From the NCBI RefSeq assembly GCF_003337375.1, contig NZ_QPJD01000021.1, positions 51,398-115,397 on the forward strand: a stretch of DNA of 64,000 nt. The letters run 5' to 3'. Source of the DNA: Paenibacillus prosopidis. Its GTDB lineage: Bacteria > Bacillota > Bacilli > Paenibacillales > Paenibacillaceae. The position numbers and the translations under genes were made by a program. Positions within the stretch are counted from its first letter, which is position 1. Every line of letters starts with the position of its first letter. Under the pieces are notes generated by a model that made no database searches, was not told where the DNA came from, and saw only the letters and a program-made list of their open reading frames with translations. Positions 51,798 through 61,628 of this stretch are shown here, piece by piece.

Positions 51798-52919
51798 ATG
51801 AATGTAAAGCCGTTTGGAATATTGCCTGCCATCGCGATTTTGATTTTATCGGTCGGGCTTGTGAATCACGTAATCTCCGTACCGATGCTGCTCGGCGCTG
51901 CTCATAGGGACGCATGGATGTGTGTGTGGGTTGCGATGCTTATCCTACTGCCTTGGACGGCCATTCCGTTATTCGGGGCTCTAAAAAAAATGAAGCAAAT
52001 ACCAATCGATCAATGGCTGCTGCAGCGGCTGCATCCGGTTTTTGTATGGCTTCTAATTACCGTTTTTTTGGCAGATCTGCTATTGATCGCATATGAAACG
52101 TTAATTGTGACATCCTCCTGGACGGCAACGACCTATTTGCCGAATACGCCGACTTTCGTAATTGAGATCGTTTTTTTGGCGCTTTGTTTGTTCGCAGCCA
52201 GTTCGGGCTTGCGAACCATTGCGTACATGAGTTGTCTGCTGCTTCCGCTAGTTGTGCTGCTTGGTGATTTCGTCATGTCTACAAATATGCCGCACAAGGA
52301 TTACCGTTATTTGCTGCCAATGCTCGAGAACGGCATATCTCCGGTAATTCAAGGAGCAAATCGCGCAATTACTGCATTCAGCGAGCTGTTCACACTGCTG
52401 TTTATTCAACATCATATAAAAGGAACGTTTAAGCGTTGGCATCTCATTTTACTTGTATTGTTTCTTGCGCTGCTCACCTTTGGTCCAATTACCGGAGCGA
52501 TATCAGAGTTTGGTCCTGCCGAAGCAGAAAGGATGCGCTATCCCGCTTTTTCGCAGTGGAGACTGGTATCCATAGGACGTTATTTGGAACATGTCGATTT
52601 TTTCGCCGTCTTCCAGTGGTTGTCCGGCGCACTCATCCGGCTTTCACTTGCCATACATATCATTGAGGAATTTGGACCCGTACGGCGGTTAAAACGGAAA
52701 TGGGTTTCAACCGCTTTGTTAGCAGTCGTATTGGCTGTTCCTGCTTATTTTGGAACAAAAAATATGATGTTATATCGTTTAGTTCAACAATGGACCTTCA
52801 GTTATTTAGGTTTATTTATGGTATTTCTCGTGGTTTGTGTTTGGGGGGCCAGCTTCCTTAAGAAGAAGCAGGGCAATAAACAGCTGAAAAAGTGCGATGC
52901 GGAGGAGGTTATGCAGTGA
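51798..52919 (+). CDS. Spore germination receptor B subunit (GerAB/GerKB-type permease)
   Basis: 373 residues with ten membrane helices of the APC-superfamily GerAB type. It binds small-molecule germinants in the inner spore membrane with the A and C proteins. GGAAGTGATTGG precedes ATG 51798. The stop overlaps the GTG start of the A gene by 4 bases. The germinant cannot be predicted from sequence. Confidence 0.88.
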   Translation: MNVKPFGILPAIAILILSVGLVNHVISVPMLLGAAHRDAWMCVWVAMLILLPWTAIPLFGALKKMKQIPIDQWLLQRLHPVFVWLLITVFLADLLLIAYETLIVTSSWTATTYLPNTPTFVIEIVFLALCLFAASSGLRTIAYMSCLLLPLVVLLGDFVMSTNMPHKDYRYLLPMLENGISPVIQGANRAITAFSELFTLLFIQHHIKGTFKRWHLILLVLFLALLTFGPITGAISEFGPAEAERMRYPAFSQWRLVSIGRYLEHVDFFAVFQWLSGALIRLSLAIHIIEEFGPVRRLKRKWVSTALLAVVLAVPAYFGTKNMMLYRLVQQWTFSYLGLFMVFLVVCVWGASFLKKKQGNKQLKKCDAEEVMQ

Positions 52920-54367
52920 CAGTTCATGGCGGATCCGGTACAAATGATGAAATGACGGTCGAGCAGTTTAAGGACTGCTTGCGGGAATGCCGCGACGTCA
53001 TTGAATATACCGTAACGGTAGGCAAAGACAAACAGCTGGAAGTGAGAATGTTCTATTGCGACGGCATGATCGACAACCAGCAGTTTCATCTTGGACTGCT
53101 GCCTCAGTTAGAGAAATGGGATGAGCAGCCCGAACCGTTTCTAGAGAATGTCGAAGAAGGCCCGGAAAAACGAACCCTCATGTTCACCTATATAAAACAA
53201 GGTCCGAACAGCGCTCATCTGTACGCGCGCCTGTTTGCAGGCAGTGTGATTATCTCGTTTTCTGACCGTAACGGTTTCTATGAATACAATATTGCAAGCC
53301 AACCGGCGAGAACTCCCGAGGAATCCACGATGGAGCTGTCACTTAAAGGACCGCGTGACGGCTTTGTCGAGCAGCTATCTGTTAATCTCGCCTTAGTCCG
53401 CAAACGACTAAGAACACCAAATATGCATGTTGAATACCGTAAAATCGGCAGCGAATCGCAAACGGAAGTAGCGCTGCTCTATATGGCGGGACAAGCAAAG
53501 CCGGAGCTTATAGAGGAAGCGAGAAGAAGGCTGGATGCCATTGATATCCCTTCTCTAAATGGCGCAGGCCAGCTGGAGGAGCTGTTATCCGATAAGCCGT
53601 TAGCGTTTTTTCCTTTACTTGAATACATCGGCCGGCCTGATTATGTCGTGCAATCTCTTATGAACGGGAGATTTGCGGTTTTGGTGGATGGATCTCCCGC
53701 CGCGCTTATCGGTCCGGGTAATTTGATGCTTCTAATTAAATCACCTGAAGATACGCATCTGCCTTATTATTTTGTTTCTGGTGAACGGATACTGCGGCTG
53801 CTCGGTTTAGCGCTGTCGTTATGCTTGCCGGGCTTTTGGATCGCATTGTCAGCCTTCAATACGGATCAAATACCGTTTACGTTGCTTGCGACAGTAACCA
53901 TTTCACGTATCGGCCTGCCGATATCCGCTACCATGGAGATGTTCCTGATGCTGGGGATGTTTGAGGTGTTCCGGGAAGCAGGGGTTAGGCTTCCGAGAGC
54001 GGTCGGACAAACGGTGTCGGTCGTCGGCGGTCTTATTGTCGGGGATGCGGCTATCCGTGCCGGAATAACGTCTCCTACGATGCTTGTCGTATCCGCGGTT
54101 ACGGCAGTATCCACGTTTACGCTCGTTAATCAGTCGCTTATCGGCTCGATAAGCATTATCCGGTACGTTATCCTAATTCTTTCCTCTTTGCTCGGTATAT
54201 TCGGTTTTTTTGTAGGATTGTTTGCCGTTCTTATCTATATGTCCACATTGGAATCGTTCGGGCGTTCCTACTTGGAGCCGCTTGCCCCGATTCATTTCAA
54301 GCAGTGGATACCGGCGCTCCTTCAGAAGCCATGGAAGCTTCGAAGCGGCAAAAGGGGGCGGGCATGA
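52916..54367 (+). CDS. Spore germination receptor A subunit (GerAA/GerKA-type)
   Basis: 483 residues from GTG 52916, which overlaps the B-gene stop and follows GGAGGAGG. An N-terminal soluble domain ends in LEYIGRPDYVVQSLMNGRFA then VLVDGSPAALIGPG and four to five membrane helices follow (for example SRIGLPISATMEMFLML and the VGDAAIRAGITSPTM region), as in GerAA. It forms a receptor with the B and C proteins. The next gene start also overlaps this stop. Confidence 0.92.
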   Translation: MTVHGGSGTNDEMTVEQFKDCLRECRDVIEYTVTVGKDKQLEVRMFYCDGMIDNQQFHLGLLPQLEKWDEQPEPFLENVEEGPEKRTLMFTYIKQGPNSAHLYARLFAGSVIISFSDRNGFYEYNIASQPARTPEESTMELSLKGPRDGFVEQLSVNLALVRKRLRTPNMHVEYRKIGSESQTEVALLYMAGQAKPELIEEARRRLDAIDIPSLNGAGQLEELLSDKPLAFFPLLEYIGRPDYVVQSLMNGRFAVLVDGSPAALIGPGNLMLLIKSPEDTHLPYYFVSGERILRLLGLALSLCLPGFWIALSAFNTDQIPFTLLATVTISRIGLPISATMEMFLMLGMFEVFREAGVRLPRAVGQTVSVVGGLIVGDAAIRAGITSPTMLVVSAVTAVSTFTLVNQSLIGSISIIRYVILILSSLLGIFGFFVGLFAVLIYMSTLESFGRSYLEPLAPIHFKQWIPALLQKPWKLRSGKRGRA

Positions 54368-55536
54368 TTCATTTTGAAAAAGGCAAGGCGCGTCGGCTGC
54401 TGCGCCGAGGAGGAATGCTGCTTCCCGCCTTAATGGCAGCACTACTGCTGCAGGGCTGCTGGGATGAGGTCGACTTGCAGGATGTCAGCTATGTGTCATC
54501 GATCGGCATTGATTATAAGGAGGAGCAATTCACTATTTATGCGCAAATGATTAAGTTTGCTCAGGTGTCGAAATCCGAATCGCCGCAGCCTGACCCGAAC
54601 CCCGTATGGATCGGGAAAGGAAAGGGGGACACGGTGATGCTTGCCTTTAACAACCTGGCACGGGCAGGACAAGCCAACATCAATATCGAGCATTTAAAAA
54701 CAATCGTAGTCCATGAAAGAGCGCTCAGCAAAATAAACGATATCATTGATGGTCTAAACCGCCAGCGCGCATCCCGCTACACGACCTGGGTGTTCGGATC
54801 GAGAGTGCCGATCGAGGATGTACTTACAACCGATACTTTTTTTGACCAATCGCCGCTTAATAGTATCTTGTATATACCGGTGCTGCACGAAAATCAGCAC
54901 AGCTTCATTCGCCCGCATGAGATGCAGCTTGCCGTTCAGTCGCTGAAGGAACCATCCAAGACGACAACGCTGCCCGTATTGGATGTTAGCGATGCTTCTT
55001 GGCAGCGCGGCAAGAAACCGTTGCAGACTCAGCTGATAACAGGCATTTTCGTATTTAGAGAGCTGAAATATGTAGGATATTTGCCCGAAACATCAGTTGA
55101 AGGGCTTCGCTGGATGAATCCTGAATTTGAGCAATATATGCTCAAGGCAGAAGGGGCGAACGGCAAGGCGACAATGGCTGTCCGGTCAACGCGAGGGGAG
55201 CTGAAAGCGAAGTTTAAAAAAGGGCAGCCTGAGTTCGTATGGAGGCTTAAGCTTCAGGGGGAGGTTGCAGAGATTGACGGCACGATCAAGAAGGATGAAA
55301 TCATTGCCTCGCTTGAAAGTCAGGTTAAGCGGCAAATCGATGAGACCTATAAGAAGGGGCTTGCAAACAAAATGGATCTTTTTGATTTGAGCCACCATTT
55401 ATACCGGTACCATCATGCGCAGTGGAAGCTGACGGCTTCCAAGGAAGATTGGCTGCCTCGTGCGGATCAGCTCAAGGTTGAAGTGAAATTTCAGCTCACG
55501 CACTCCGGCAAGTTTGAATTGAACAATGACACATAA
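54364..55536 (+). CDS. Spore germination receptor C subunit (GerAC-type lipoprotein)
   Basis: 390 residues from ATG 54364, overlapping the A-gene stop. A signal peptide (LLPALMAALLL) and lipobox LQGC precede WDEVDLQDVSYVSSIGID, the typical GerC opening; later GDTVMLAFNNLARA and LKTIVVHERAL are conserved. It anchors on the outside of the inner spore membrane. A start at 54304 would lie inside the A gene. The gene order B-A-C is one of several seen in ger operons. Confidence 0.92.
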   Translation: MIHFEKGKARRLLRRGGMLLPALMAALLLQGCWDEVDLQDVSYVSSIGIDYKEEQFTIYAQMIKFAQVSKSESPQPDPNPVWIGKGKGDTVMLAFNNLARAGQANINIEHLKTIVVHERALSKINDIIDGLNRQRASRYTTWVFGSRVPIEDVLTTDTFFDQSPLNSILYIPVLHENQHSFIRPHEMQLAVQSLKEPSKTTTLPVLDVSDASWQRGKKPLQTQLITGIFVFRELKYVGYLPETSVEGLRWMNPEFEQYMLKAEGANGKATMAVRSTRGELKAKFKKGQPEFVWRLKLQGEVAEIDGTIKKDEIIASLESQVKRQIDETYKKGLANKMDLFDLSHHLYRYHHAQWKLTASKEDWLPRADQLKVEVKFQLTHSGKFELNNDT

Positions 55537-55574
55537 ATAAAGGAAACATTGTCCGTCATGCGGTTTTACATGTT

Positions 55575-55602
55575 AAGACCCTTCGGGGTCTTTCGTTTTT
55601 TG
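55575..55602 (+). terminator. Terminator of the ger operon
   Basis: AAGACCC-TTCG-GGGTCTT and T-rich CGTTTTTT. Confidence 0.9.
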
Positions 55603-55672
55603 CTTTGCAGGATGTTCGAATTCGTTGTAAAATATTCTTTATAATCGCAGGCGTACTGGAAGGAGTTATACA

Positions 55673-56164
55673 ATGAACGAGTTACAGTTAAAAGTGTTAG
55701 AACTGCTGAAGGAAGACGCGCGAAGGGACGCCGGGTTGATCGCAACCATGCTTGACGTAGCGGAAGAAGAAGTGAAGCAAGCAATTGCGGCTATGGAAGA
55801 TGAGCATGTTATCGTGAAATATGCGACAGTCGTAAACTGGAGCAAGATTGACGATGAGAAGGTCACAGCGCTCATCGAGGTTCAAATTACGCCGGAGCGC
55901 GGCCGCGGTTTCGAAGGCATCGCGGAGCGTATTTATTTGTATCCGGAAGTGAAGTCGGTTTATTTAATGTCCGGAGCTTATGATTTGCTTGTAGAAGTAG
56001 AAGGCAAAAATTTAAAAGAGGTTGCCTCTTTTGTTTCTAATAAATTATCTCCGATTGATGCGGTATTATCGACCAAAACATTTTTTATTTTGAAAAAATA
56101 CAAACAAGACGGCATTATCTTCGAGGAGCATGAAGGTGACCATCGCTTGATGGTTTCGCCGTAA
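55673..56164 (+). CDS. Lrp/AsnC-family transcriptional regulator
   Basis: 163 residues. The N-terminal helix-turn-helix (LKEDARRDAGLIATMLDVAE) is followed by the RAM amino-acid-sensing domain (VTALIEVQITPERGRGFEGI, SGAYDLLVEVEG). GAAGGAG precedes ATG 55673. It lies 16 bp before an aminotransferase gene; the same pair in Bacillus subtilis is AlaR (YugG) and AlaT (YugH), so it probably controls alanine metabolism. Confidence 0.88.
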   Translation: MNELQLKVLELLKEDARRDAGLIATMLDVAEEEVKQAIAAMEDEHVIVKYATVVNWSKIDDEKVTALIEVQITPERGRGFEGIAERIYLYPEVKSVYLMSGAYDLLVEVEGKNLKEVASFVSNKLSPIDAVLSTKTFFILKKYKQDGIIFEEHEGDHRLMVSP

Positions 56165-56180
56165 AAAAGGGTGATGGCAA

Positions 56181-57401
56181 ATGATTAAAGACGAAGAAAA
56201 ACAACCCTCCACACCTGTGCAGCGTCAAACGATGGCTGATTATTTGTCCCCGCTCGTACGAGGCATCAAACCGTCGGGTATCCGTCGGTTTTTTGATTTG
56301 GTCAGCACGCGCAAGGATGTCATTACGCTCGGAGTAGGCGAACCCGACTTCGTAACGCCATGGCATGTCCGGGAAGCAGCGGTATACGCGCTTGAAACCG
56401 GGAAAACACAATATACGTCCAATGCCGGAATGCCTGAACTGCGCGAGGCGATCGGCCAATATTTGAATGACCATTTCGATGTGGAATATAATCCTGCGAG
56501 TGAAATACTCGTTACAGTAGGCGGAAGCGAAGCGATCGACCTTGCGCTTCGCGCTTTGATTGCGCCGGGGGATGAAATATTGATCCCGGAGCCTTGTTAT
56601 ATTTCTTATTCTCCTATTACGGCTCTTAGCGGCGGCAAGCCGGTAGGCATCGAAACGTATGCGAAGGACGAGTTTAAGCTGAAGGCGGAATCCCTTCAGG
56701 CTGTCATTACGCCTCGTTCCAAGGTACTTATATTATGTTATCCGAGCAATCCGACAGGCGGCACGATGACTTATGAAGATTGGCTGCCCATTGCAAAGGT
56801 TGTTGAGGAGAACGATTTAATCGTCATCTCCGACGAGATTTACGCGGAGCTGACTTACGGCTCAAAGCATGTAAGCTTTGCAGCGATGCCGGGTATGAAG
56901 GAACGGACGATTCTCGTTAGCGGGTTTTCCAAGGCGTTCGCGATGACCGGCTGGCGGATGGGTTATGCGTGCGGGCATTCCGATTTGCTGTCGGCGATGT
57001 TGAAAATTCATCAGTACACCGTTATGTGCGCGCCGATTATGGCACAATATGCGGCTCTTGAAGCTCTCCAGCACGGTCTGGAAGAGAAGGATCGAATGGT
57101 TGAAGCTTACAATCAGCGGCGCCGTCTTGTCGTAAAAGGATTTCGGGATATCGGACTCGAATGTCATGAGCCGCAAGGCGCGTTCTATGCTTTTCCGTCC
57201 ATCGTATCGACAGGCTTAACGAGCGAGCAGTTCGCACAGCGTCTGCTTGAAGAAGCGAATGTAGCTGCGGTCCCTGGTGATGTCTTCGGACTCGGAGGCG
57301 AGGGACATCTGCGCTGCTCTTATGCAACATCTGTCACGAATTTGACCGAAGCGCTTGATCGGATCGGCCAGTTCGTAAATAGACTGAAGCAGCAAGGCTA
57401 G
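56181..57401 (+). CDS. Class I/II aminotransferase (AlaT/YugH-like)
   Basis: 406 residues of PLP fold type I. It contains GVGEPDFVTPWHVREAA, NAGMPELREAI, YPSNPTGGTM and the PLP Lys in SGFSKAFAMTGWRMGY. Together with the Lrp gene upstream this matches the B. subtilis alaR-alaT pair, suggesting alanine aminotransferase, but related enzymes act on aromatic amino acids. The ribosome site is GGTGATGG. Confidence 0.88.
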   Translation: MIKDEEKQPSTPVQRQTMADYLSPLVRGIKPSGIRRFFDLVSTRKDVITLGVGEPDFVTPWHVREAAVYALETGKTQYTSNAGMPELREAIGQYLNDHFDVEYNPASEILVTVGGSEAIDLALRALIAPGDEILIPEPCYISYSPITALSGGKPVGIETYAKDEFKLKAESLQAVITPRSKVLILCYPSNPTGGTMTYEDWLPIAKVVEENDLIVISDEIYAELTYGSKHVSFAAMPGMKERTILVSGFSKAFAMTGWRMGYACGHSDLLSAMLKIHQYTVMCAPIMAQYAALEALQHGLEEKDRMVEAYNQRRRLVVKGFRDIGLECHEPQGAFYAFPSIVSTGLTSEQFAQRLLEEANVAAVPGDVFGLGGEGHLRCSYATSVTNLTEALDRIGQFVNRLKQQG

Positions 57402-57418
57402 AATGATACTTGCAAGTA

Positions 57419-57461
57419 ACAAACAGCAGGTCAGGAGTGCATCCGGCCTGCTGTTTGCGTA
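57419..57461 (+). terminator. Hairpin after the aminotransferase
   Basis: AAACAGCAGG pairs with CCTGCTGTTT. The T tract is short, so its strength is uncertain. Confidence 0.65.
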
Positions 57462-57501
57462 ATATATAGAGTAACGATTGAACGAGGAGGAATAACGGAC
57501 G

Positions 57502-58074
57502 ATGAAAATATATACGAGAACGGGAGACAGCGGTCAGACGTCATTGATCGGCGGACGGGTACGGAAGGACGATATTCGCGTTGAAGCGTACGGAACGATC
57601 GATGAGCTGAATAGCTTTGTCGGGCAGGCCGCCGCTGAAGCGGTCAAGCACGCGGAGCTTGCGGAAATGGCAGGCTGGTTAGTCGATATTCAGCAGGAGC
57701 TGTTTGATTGCGGCTCGGATCTCGCTTATGCCAAGGAAGGTGCCCCCCTCAAAATATCAGCAGAGCCTGCCGCCCGTTTGGAAGGCTGGATTGATCAATA
57801 TACTTTGGAGGCGCCGGAAATTACGAAATTTATTTTACCGGGAGGAAGCTCTGTTTCCGCCTTGCTGCACGTATGCAGAACGGTGTGCCGCCGTGCAGAG
57901 CGCCGGGTTGTTACGCTTGCCTCAACGCATCCCGTTAATCCGGAGGTACAGACCTATTTGAATCGTCTGTCTGACTTTTTCTTTGCCGCGGCAAGAGTGG
58001 CGAATGCAAAGCTGGGCGTACCGGATACGGAATATGTACGGAGCGCGGAAGTGTTTCGGAAATCGAAAAAATGA
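57502..58074 (+). CDS. Cob(I)alamin adenosyltransferase, PduO type
   Basis: 190 residues beginning MKIYTRTGDSGQTSLIGG, the ATP-binding loop of PduO-type ATR, with KDDIRVEAYGTIDELNS and CRTVCRRAERR helix motifs. It attaches the 5'-deoxyadenosyl group of ATP to cob(I)alamin. GAGGAGG precedes the start. The stop overlaps the next gene start by 4 bases. No B12-dependent enzyme is adjacent. Confidence 0.93.
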   Translation: MKIYTRTGDSGQTSLIGGRVRKDDIRVEAYGTIDELNSFVGQAAAEAVKHAELAEMAGWLVDIQQELFDCGSDLAYAKEGAPLKISAEPAARLEGWIDQYTLEAPEITKFILPGGSSVSALLHVCRTVCRRAERRVVTLASTHPVNPEVQTYLNRLSDFFFAAARVANAKLGVPDTEYVRSAEVFRKSKK

Positions 58075-59030
58075 TGGAATCGATCGACAGCAAATACTAT
58101 AAGCCGTTAATCGCTGTTGTCAGCGAAGCGGAGCACGGAAAGACGGTTCGAGCGGTGCTGGAGCGGCAGCTTGGCGTATCGAGGAAGCTGCTTTCGCAGG
58201 TGAAGCTTACGGAGCATGGTCTAACGGTTAATGAAAACCGCGCATATACGACGGCTCCGGTCGTTCAGGGCGATATTATACGTGTTCGAATGGAGCGGGA
58301 AATATCCGAGGATATCTTGCCTCAGCCTATCCCTATCCAAATTGTTTTCGAGGACGAGGATTTATTAATTGTTAATAAGCCGGCGGGCATGATCGTTCAT
58401 CCGACACACGGACATTATACGGGGACGATGGCGAACGGCGTCGTTTATCATTGGGAGCAAAAGGGGGAACGGGTGCGGTTCAGACCCGTTCACCGTCTTG
58501 ACGAAGAAACGTCCGGCCTTGTCGCAGTCGCCAAAACGTCCTATGTTCATCAGCAGTTGTCCGAGCAGATGCAGGCGAATACCATTCTGAAGCTTTATCG
58601 TGCTTATGTGTACGGTATTCCCGAGCCTGCGGTGGGAATTGTTGATGCGCCGATCGACCGTAATCCGGACGAGCCTCATATTCGCATAGTGACGCCGGAA
58701 GGATATCCTTCTGTAACCCATTATGAAAGGGTAGAGACCTTTCGTTCGAATGATGGAAATCCCGCTGCGTCTGCCGTTCGTTTGAAGCTGGAAACGGGAC
58801 GGACGCATCAAATTCGCGTTCACATGCAGCATATTGGCTGTCCTCTCATTGGGGATAAAATGTATGGTTCGAAGCAAGGCGCTGTCGAGGAGTGGGAGGA
58901 GGCAGCCAGCCGTCAGGCCCTGCATGCCGAAACGCTCGGCTTCAAGCACCCGATATCCCGGCAATGGATGGAGTGGCATGCGGCTTTGCCGCCCGAGCTG
59001 ATTTTGCTGGAGCAGAAGCTCCGTCAATAG
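58071..59030 (+). CDS. RluA-family pseudouridine synthase
   Basis: 319 residues: an N-terminal S4-like RNA-binding region (RAVLERQLGVSRKLLSQVKL) and the catalytic domain with Asp144 in HRLDEETSGLV. Later motifs include RLKLETGRTHQIRVHMQH and GCPLIGDKMYG. It converts uridine to pseudouridine in rRNA or tRNA; the target position is not predictable. It overlaps the cobalamin adenosyltransferase gene by 4 bases. Confidence 0.93.
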   Translation: MMESIDSKYYKPLIAVVSEAEHGKTVRAVLERQLGVSRKLLSQVKLTEHGLTVNENRAYTTAPVVQGDIIRVRMEREISEDILPQPIPIQIVFEDEDLLIVNKPAGMIVHPTHGHYTGTMANGVVYHWEQKGERVRFRPVHRLDEETSGLVAVAKTSYVHQQLSEQMQANTILKLYRAYVYGIPEPAVGIVDAPIDRNPDEPHIRIVTPEGYPSVTHYERVETFRSNDGNPAASAVRLKLETGRTHQIRVHMQHIGCPLIGDKMYGSKQGAVEEWEEAASRQALHAETLGFKHPISRQWMEWHAALPPELILLEQKLRQ

Positions 59031-59065
59031 TTTATTGGCGCTTTAAATTAGGAGGATATTCAACA

Positions 59066-59443
59066 TTGAGTAAACAAAATGTACTGACCATTATTCAATA
59101 CCCGAAATGCGGGACGTGCAGAGCGGCCGTTAAATCTTTGCAAAGCAAAGGCAATGAGTTGCTTTCGCGCCATATTGTCGAGCAGACTCCGACTGCAGCC
59201 GAGCTTAAGGAAATTGTAGCCAACAGCGGTTTGGAGCTCAAAAAGTTTTTTAATACATCCGGTGAAGTATACAAAGAGCTTGGCTTGAAGGACAAGCTGG
59301 CTGCGATGACAGAGGATGAAAAATACGCTCTGCTTACATCGAACGGCATGCTGATTAAACGCCCGATCGTAACGAACGGCAAGCAGGTAACGGTAGGCTA
59401 CAAGGAAGAGCAGTATGAACAAGTTTGGAACGGGAACGGGTGA
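59066..59443 (+). CDS. ArsC/Spx-family thioredoxin-like protein (YusI-like)
   Basis: 125 residues from TTG 59066, after AGGAGG; a longer in-frame start at 58892 lies inside the pseudouridine synthase gene. YPKCGTCRAAVKSLQSKG has the CxxC redox pair, and ELKKFFNTSGEVYKELGLKD and LLTSNGMLIKRPIV fit the Bacillus YusI/arsenate-reductase-related group. It is not Spx itself. Its function is probably redox-related; the partner is unknown. Confidence 0.88.
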   Translation: MSKQNVLTIIQYPKCGTCRAAVKSLQSKGNELLSRHIVEQTPTAAELKEIVANSGLELKKFFNTSGEVYKELGLKDKLAAMTEDEKYALLTSNGMLIKRPIVTNGKQVTVGYKEEQYEQVWNGNG

Positions 59444-59450
59444 GTAGAAG

Positions 59451-60656
59451 ATGAAGCAAACCAAATGGAGATCCGAGAGGCTATCGCTGCTGGGTTCTTC
59501 AATCTTTGCTGAAGTAGCAGCGTGGAAAATGGCGGCCGCGGAAAGCGGGCTCGATATTATTGATTTAGGTATTGGCAGTCCGGACCAGCCGCCGTCAGCT
59601 GCCGTGCGGCAAGCGCTGAGCGAAGCGGCACTTCGCTCCGATATGTATGCTTATCCGGCAACGAGAAGCGGTCTTCCATTTCGCCAGCATGCCGCGGATT
59701 GGATGAAGCACCGTTTCCAGGTAGAGCTTGATCCCGTGAACGAGATCGTTACGCTGCTGGGCTCGCAGGATGGGCTTGCGCATTTGGCAATGGCGCTTTG
59801 CGATCCGGGCGATATAGCCTTGCTGCCGGACCCGGGCTATCCGATTTATGCGGCATCGTTAGCGCTGGCAGGCGTTGAACCGGTTCTTATGCCGCTGCGG
59901 GAGGAAAACAACTACATGCCTGATTTGGAAGCAATCCCAGATGAAATATGGGAACGGGCATCGTTTATATTATTGAATTACCCGAACAATCCGATATCAG
60001 CTGTAGCGGACTTATCATTTTTTGAACGGCTTCTGGTCAAAGCAAAACGTCATGGCGTATTAGTCGTACATGATTTGGCTTATTCCGAAATGGGCTTCGA
60101 CGGCTGCGAGCCGCCAAGTATTTTGCAAATACCCGGAGCATCGGAGCAAGCGGTAGAGTTCCATTCTTTATCCAAAAGCTTTAATATGGCAGGCTGCAGA
60201 ATCGGTTTTCTGGCCGGCAATAGAACAGCTGTCGGTGCGCTTCGCGAACTGAAGGCAAATATAGATTACGGGGTATTCGATCCTGTTCAGGAAGCGGGAA
60301 TCGTCGCATTGAAGGAAGCAATGACGAACAAAGACTTGCCAAAGGCAGGAAAGCTGTACGAACAACGCCGGAATACGTTTATTGATGCGCTTCGTGAAGA
60401 AGGCTGGTCCGTTACTACTCCGAAAGCAACGATGTTCGTCTGGGCTCAGCTGCCGCCGATGTGTTGGTCGTTAGAAGAGCCTTGGACCTCAAGGCGGATT
60501 TCCAAGGAAATGCTCCGCCTAACCGGCGTTGTCGTCGTACCCGGCGAAGCGTTCGGCACAGAAGGTGAAGGTTACGTACGAATCGCGCTTGTTGAAAGTG
60601 AGGAACGGTTAAAGGAAGCGGCTAAAAGGATTGGAAGCTTCATACGCGGGCAATAA
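59451..60656 (+). CDS. Class I/II aminotransferase (LL-DAP/Asp aminotransferase-like)
   Basis: 401 residues with IDLGIGSPDQPPS, YPNNPISAV and the PLP Lys in SLSKSFNMAGCRIGFLAGN. It is close to the DapL/aspartate aminotransferase branch that MFV-type loops (KATMFVWAQLP) characterise. Seven bases separate it from the YusI-like gene. The substrate is uncertain; it could use diaminopimelate precursors, glutamate or methionine. Confidence 0.85.
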   Translation: MKQTKWRSERLSLLGSSIFAEVAAWKMAAAESGLDIIDLGIGSPDQPPSAAVRQALSEAALRSDMYAYPATRSGLPFRQHAADWMKHRFQVELDPVNEIVTLLGSQDGLAHLAMALCDPGDIALLPDPGYPIYAASLALAGVEPVLMPLREENNYMPDLEAIPDEIWERASFILLNYPNNPISAVADLSFFERLLVKAKRHGVLVVHDLAYSEMGFDGCEPPSILQIPGASEQAVEFHSLSKSFNMAGCRIGFLAGNRTAVGALRELKANIDYGVFDPVQEAGIVALKEAMTNKDLPKAGKLYEQRRNTFIDALREEGWSVTTPKATMFVWAQLPPMCWSLEEPWTSRRISKEMLRLTGVVVVPGEAFGTEGEGYVRIALVESEERLKEAAKRIGSFIRGQ

Positions 60657-60746
60657 TAAAGAAATTACGTGTTGATCATACGATTATTCATTAGGATATT
60701 GCTTTAAGCAATACTTCTATTTCATAAAGATAGGATGGTAGAAATA

Positions 60747-61607
60747 ATGAATGAAAAAAAAATTCTCATAGTTGATGGAATGGCTCTTCTTTTTCGAGCT
60801 TACTTTGCGCAATCTTACAGTGCCAGAAGACTGGATGACGGTACACCGACAAATGCTATTTATGGCTTCTTTCAGTACCTCTTCGATGCAGTAATTAACT
60901 TCCAGCCTACACATGTCGTCTGCTGCTGGGATATGGGGAGCAAGACCTTTAGAACAGATCTTTACTCAAATTACAAGGCCAATCGACCTGATGCCCCTGA
61001 CGACTTAGTACCGCAGTTCACTTTGGTAAAAGACATTGTCGCTGCCCTACAGATTCCTAATATTGGTCTTGAAGGCTACGAAGCAGATGACTGCATTGGA
61101 ACAGTGTCACACAAGCTCAGTGATCTCGGACACGTATACATTCTTACGGGTGATCAAGACATGCTTCAACTTGTGACAGAACGTGTTCATGTTGTGATCA
61201 TGAAGAAGGGCAGATCTAATTATGCGGTGTATGATTTAGATTTCCTTAAAACTGACAAGGGTATTCACCCTTTCCAGGTTGTCGAAATGAAAGGTCTTAC
61301 TGGTGATACGAGCGATAATTATCCCGGGGTAAGAGGTATTGGTGAAAAAACGGCATTAAAATTACTTACTGAATATGACTCGATCGATGGTATACTCAAC
61401 AACCTGGATATTCTCCCGAAGAGTGTTAAAATTAAAATTGAATCTGATTTAGAGATGCTTCATTTATCAAGAACACTTGCACGAATTAATATCGAAGTTC
61501 CAATTGAATGTAGTTTAGAAGAATGTTTATGGAACGTGTCAATTGAAGATGCAACCATTGTTTTTGATAAATATCGTTTGACATCGCTGTTGAAAATAAT
61601 AAGCTAA
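60747..61607 (+). CDS. Stand-alone 5'-3' exonuclease (Pol I N-domain/YpcP-like)
   Basis: About 286 residues from ATG 60747, 9 bases after AGGATGG (an ATG at 60735 adds four residues). The acidic metal ligands of the flap-nuclease fold are present: LIVDGMALLFRAYF, EGYEADDCIG, LTGDQDMLQL and LTGDTSDNYPGVRGIGEKTA, followed by a helix-hairpin-helix. It removes RNA primers or flaps and backs up DNA polymerase I. Its base and codon use is visibly more AT-rich than its neighbours, so it may have been acquired. Confidence 0.87.
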   Translation: MNEKKILIVDGMALLFRAYFAQSYSARRLDDGTPTNAIYGFFQYLFDAVINFQPTHVVCCWDMGSKTFRTDLYSNYKANRPDAPDDLVPQFTLVKDIVAALQIPNIGLEGYEADDCIGTVSHKLSDLGHVYILTGDQDMLQLVTERVHVVIMKKGRSNYAVYDLDFLKTDKGIHPFQVVEMKGLTGDTSDNYPGVRGIGEKTALKLLTEYDSIDGILNNLDILPKSVKIKIESDLEMLHLSRTLARINIEVPIECSLEECLWNVSIEDATIVFDKYRLTSLLKIIS

Positions 61608-61628
61608 TGATTTTGAACATGGTGCGAT

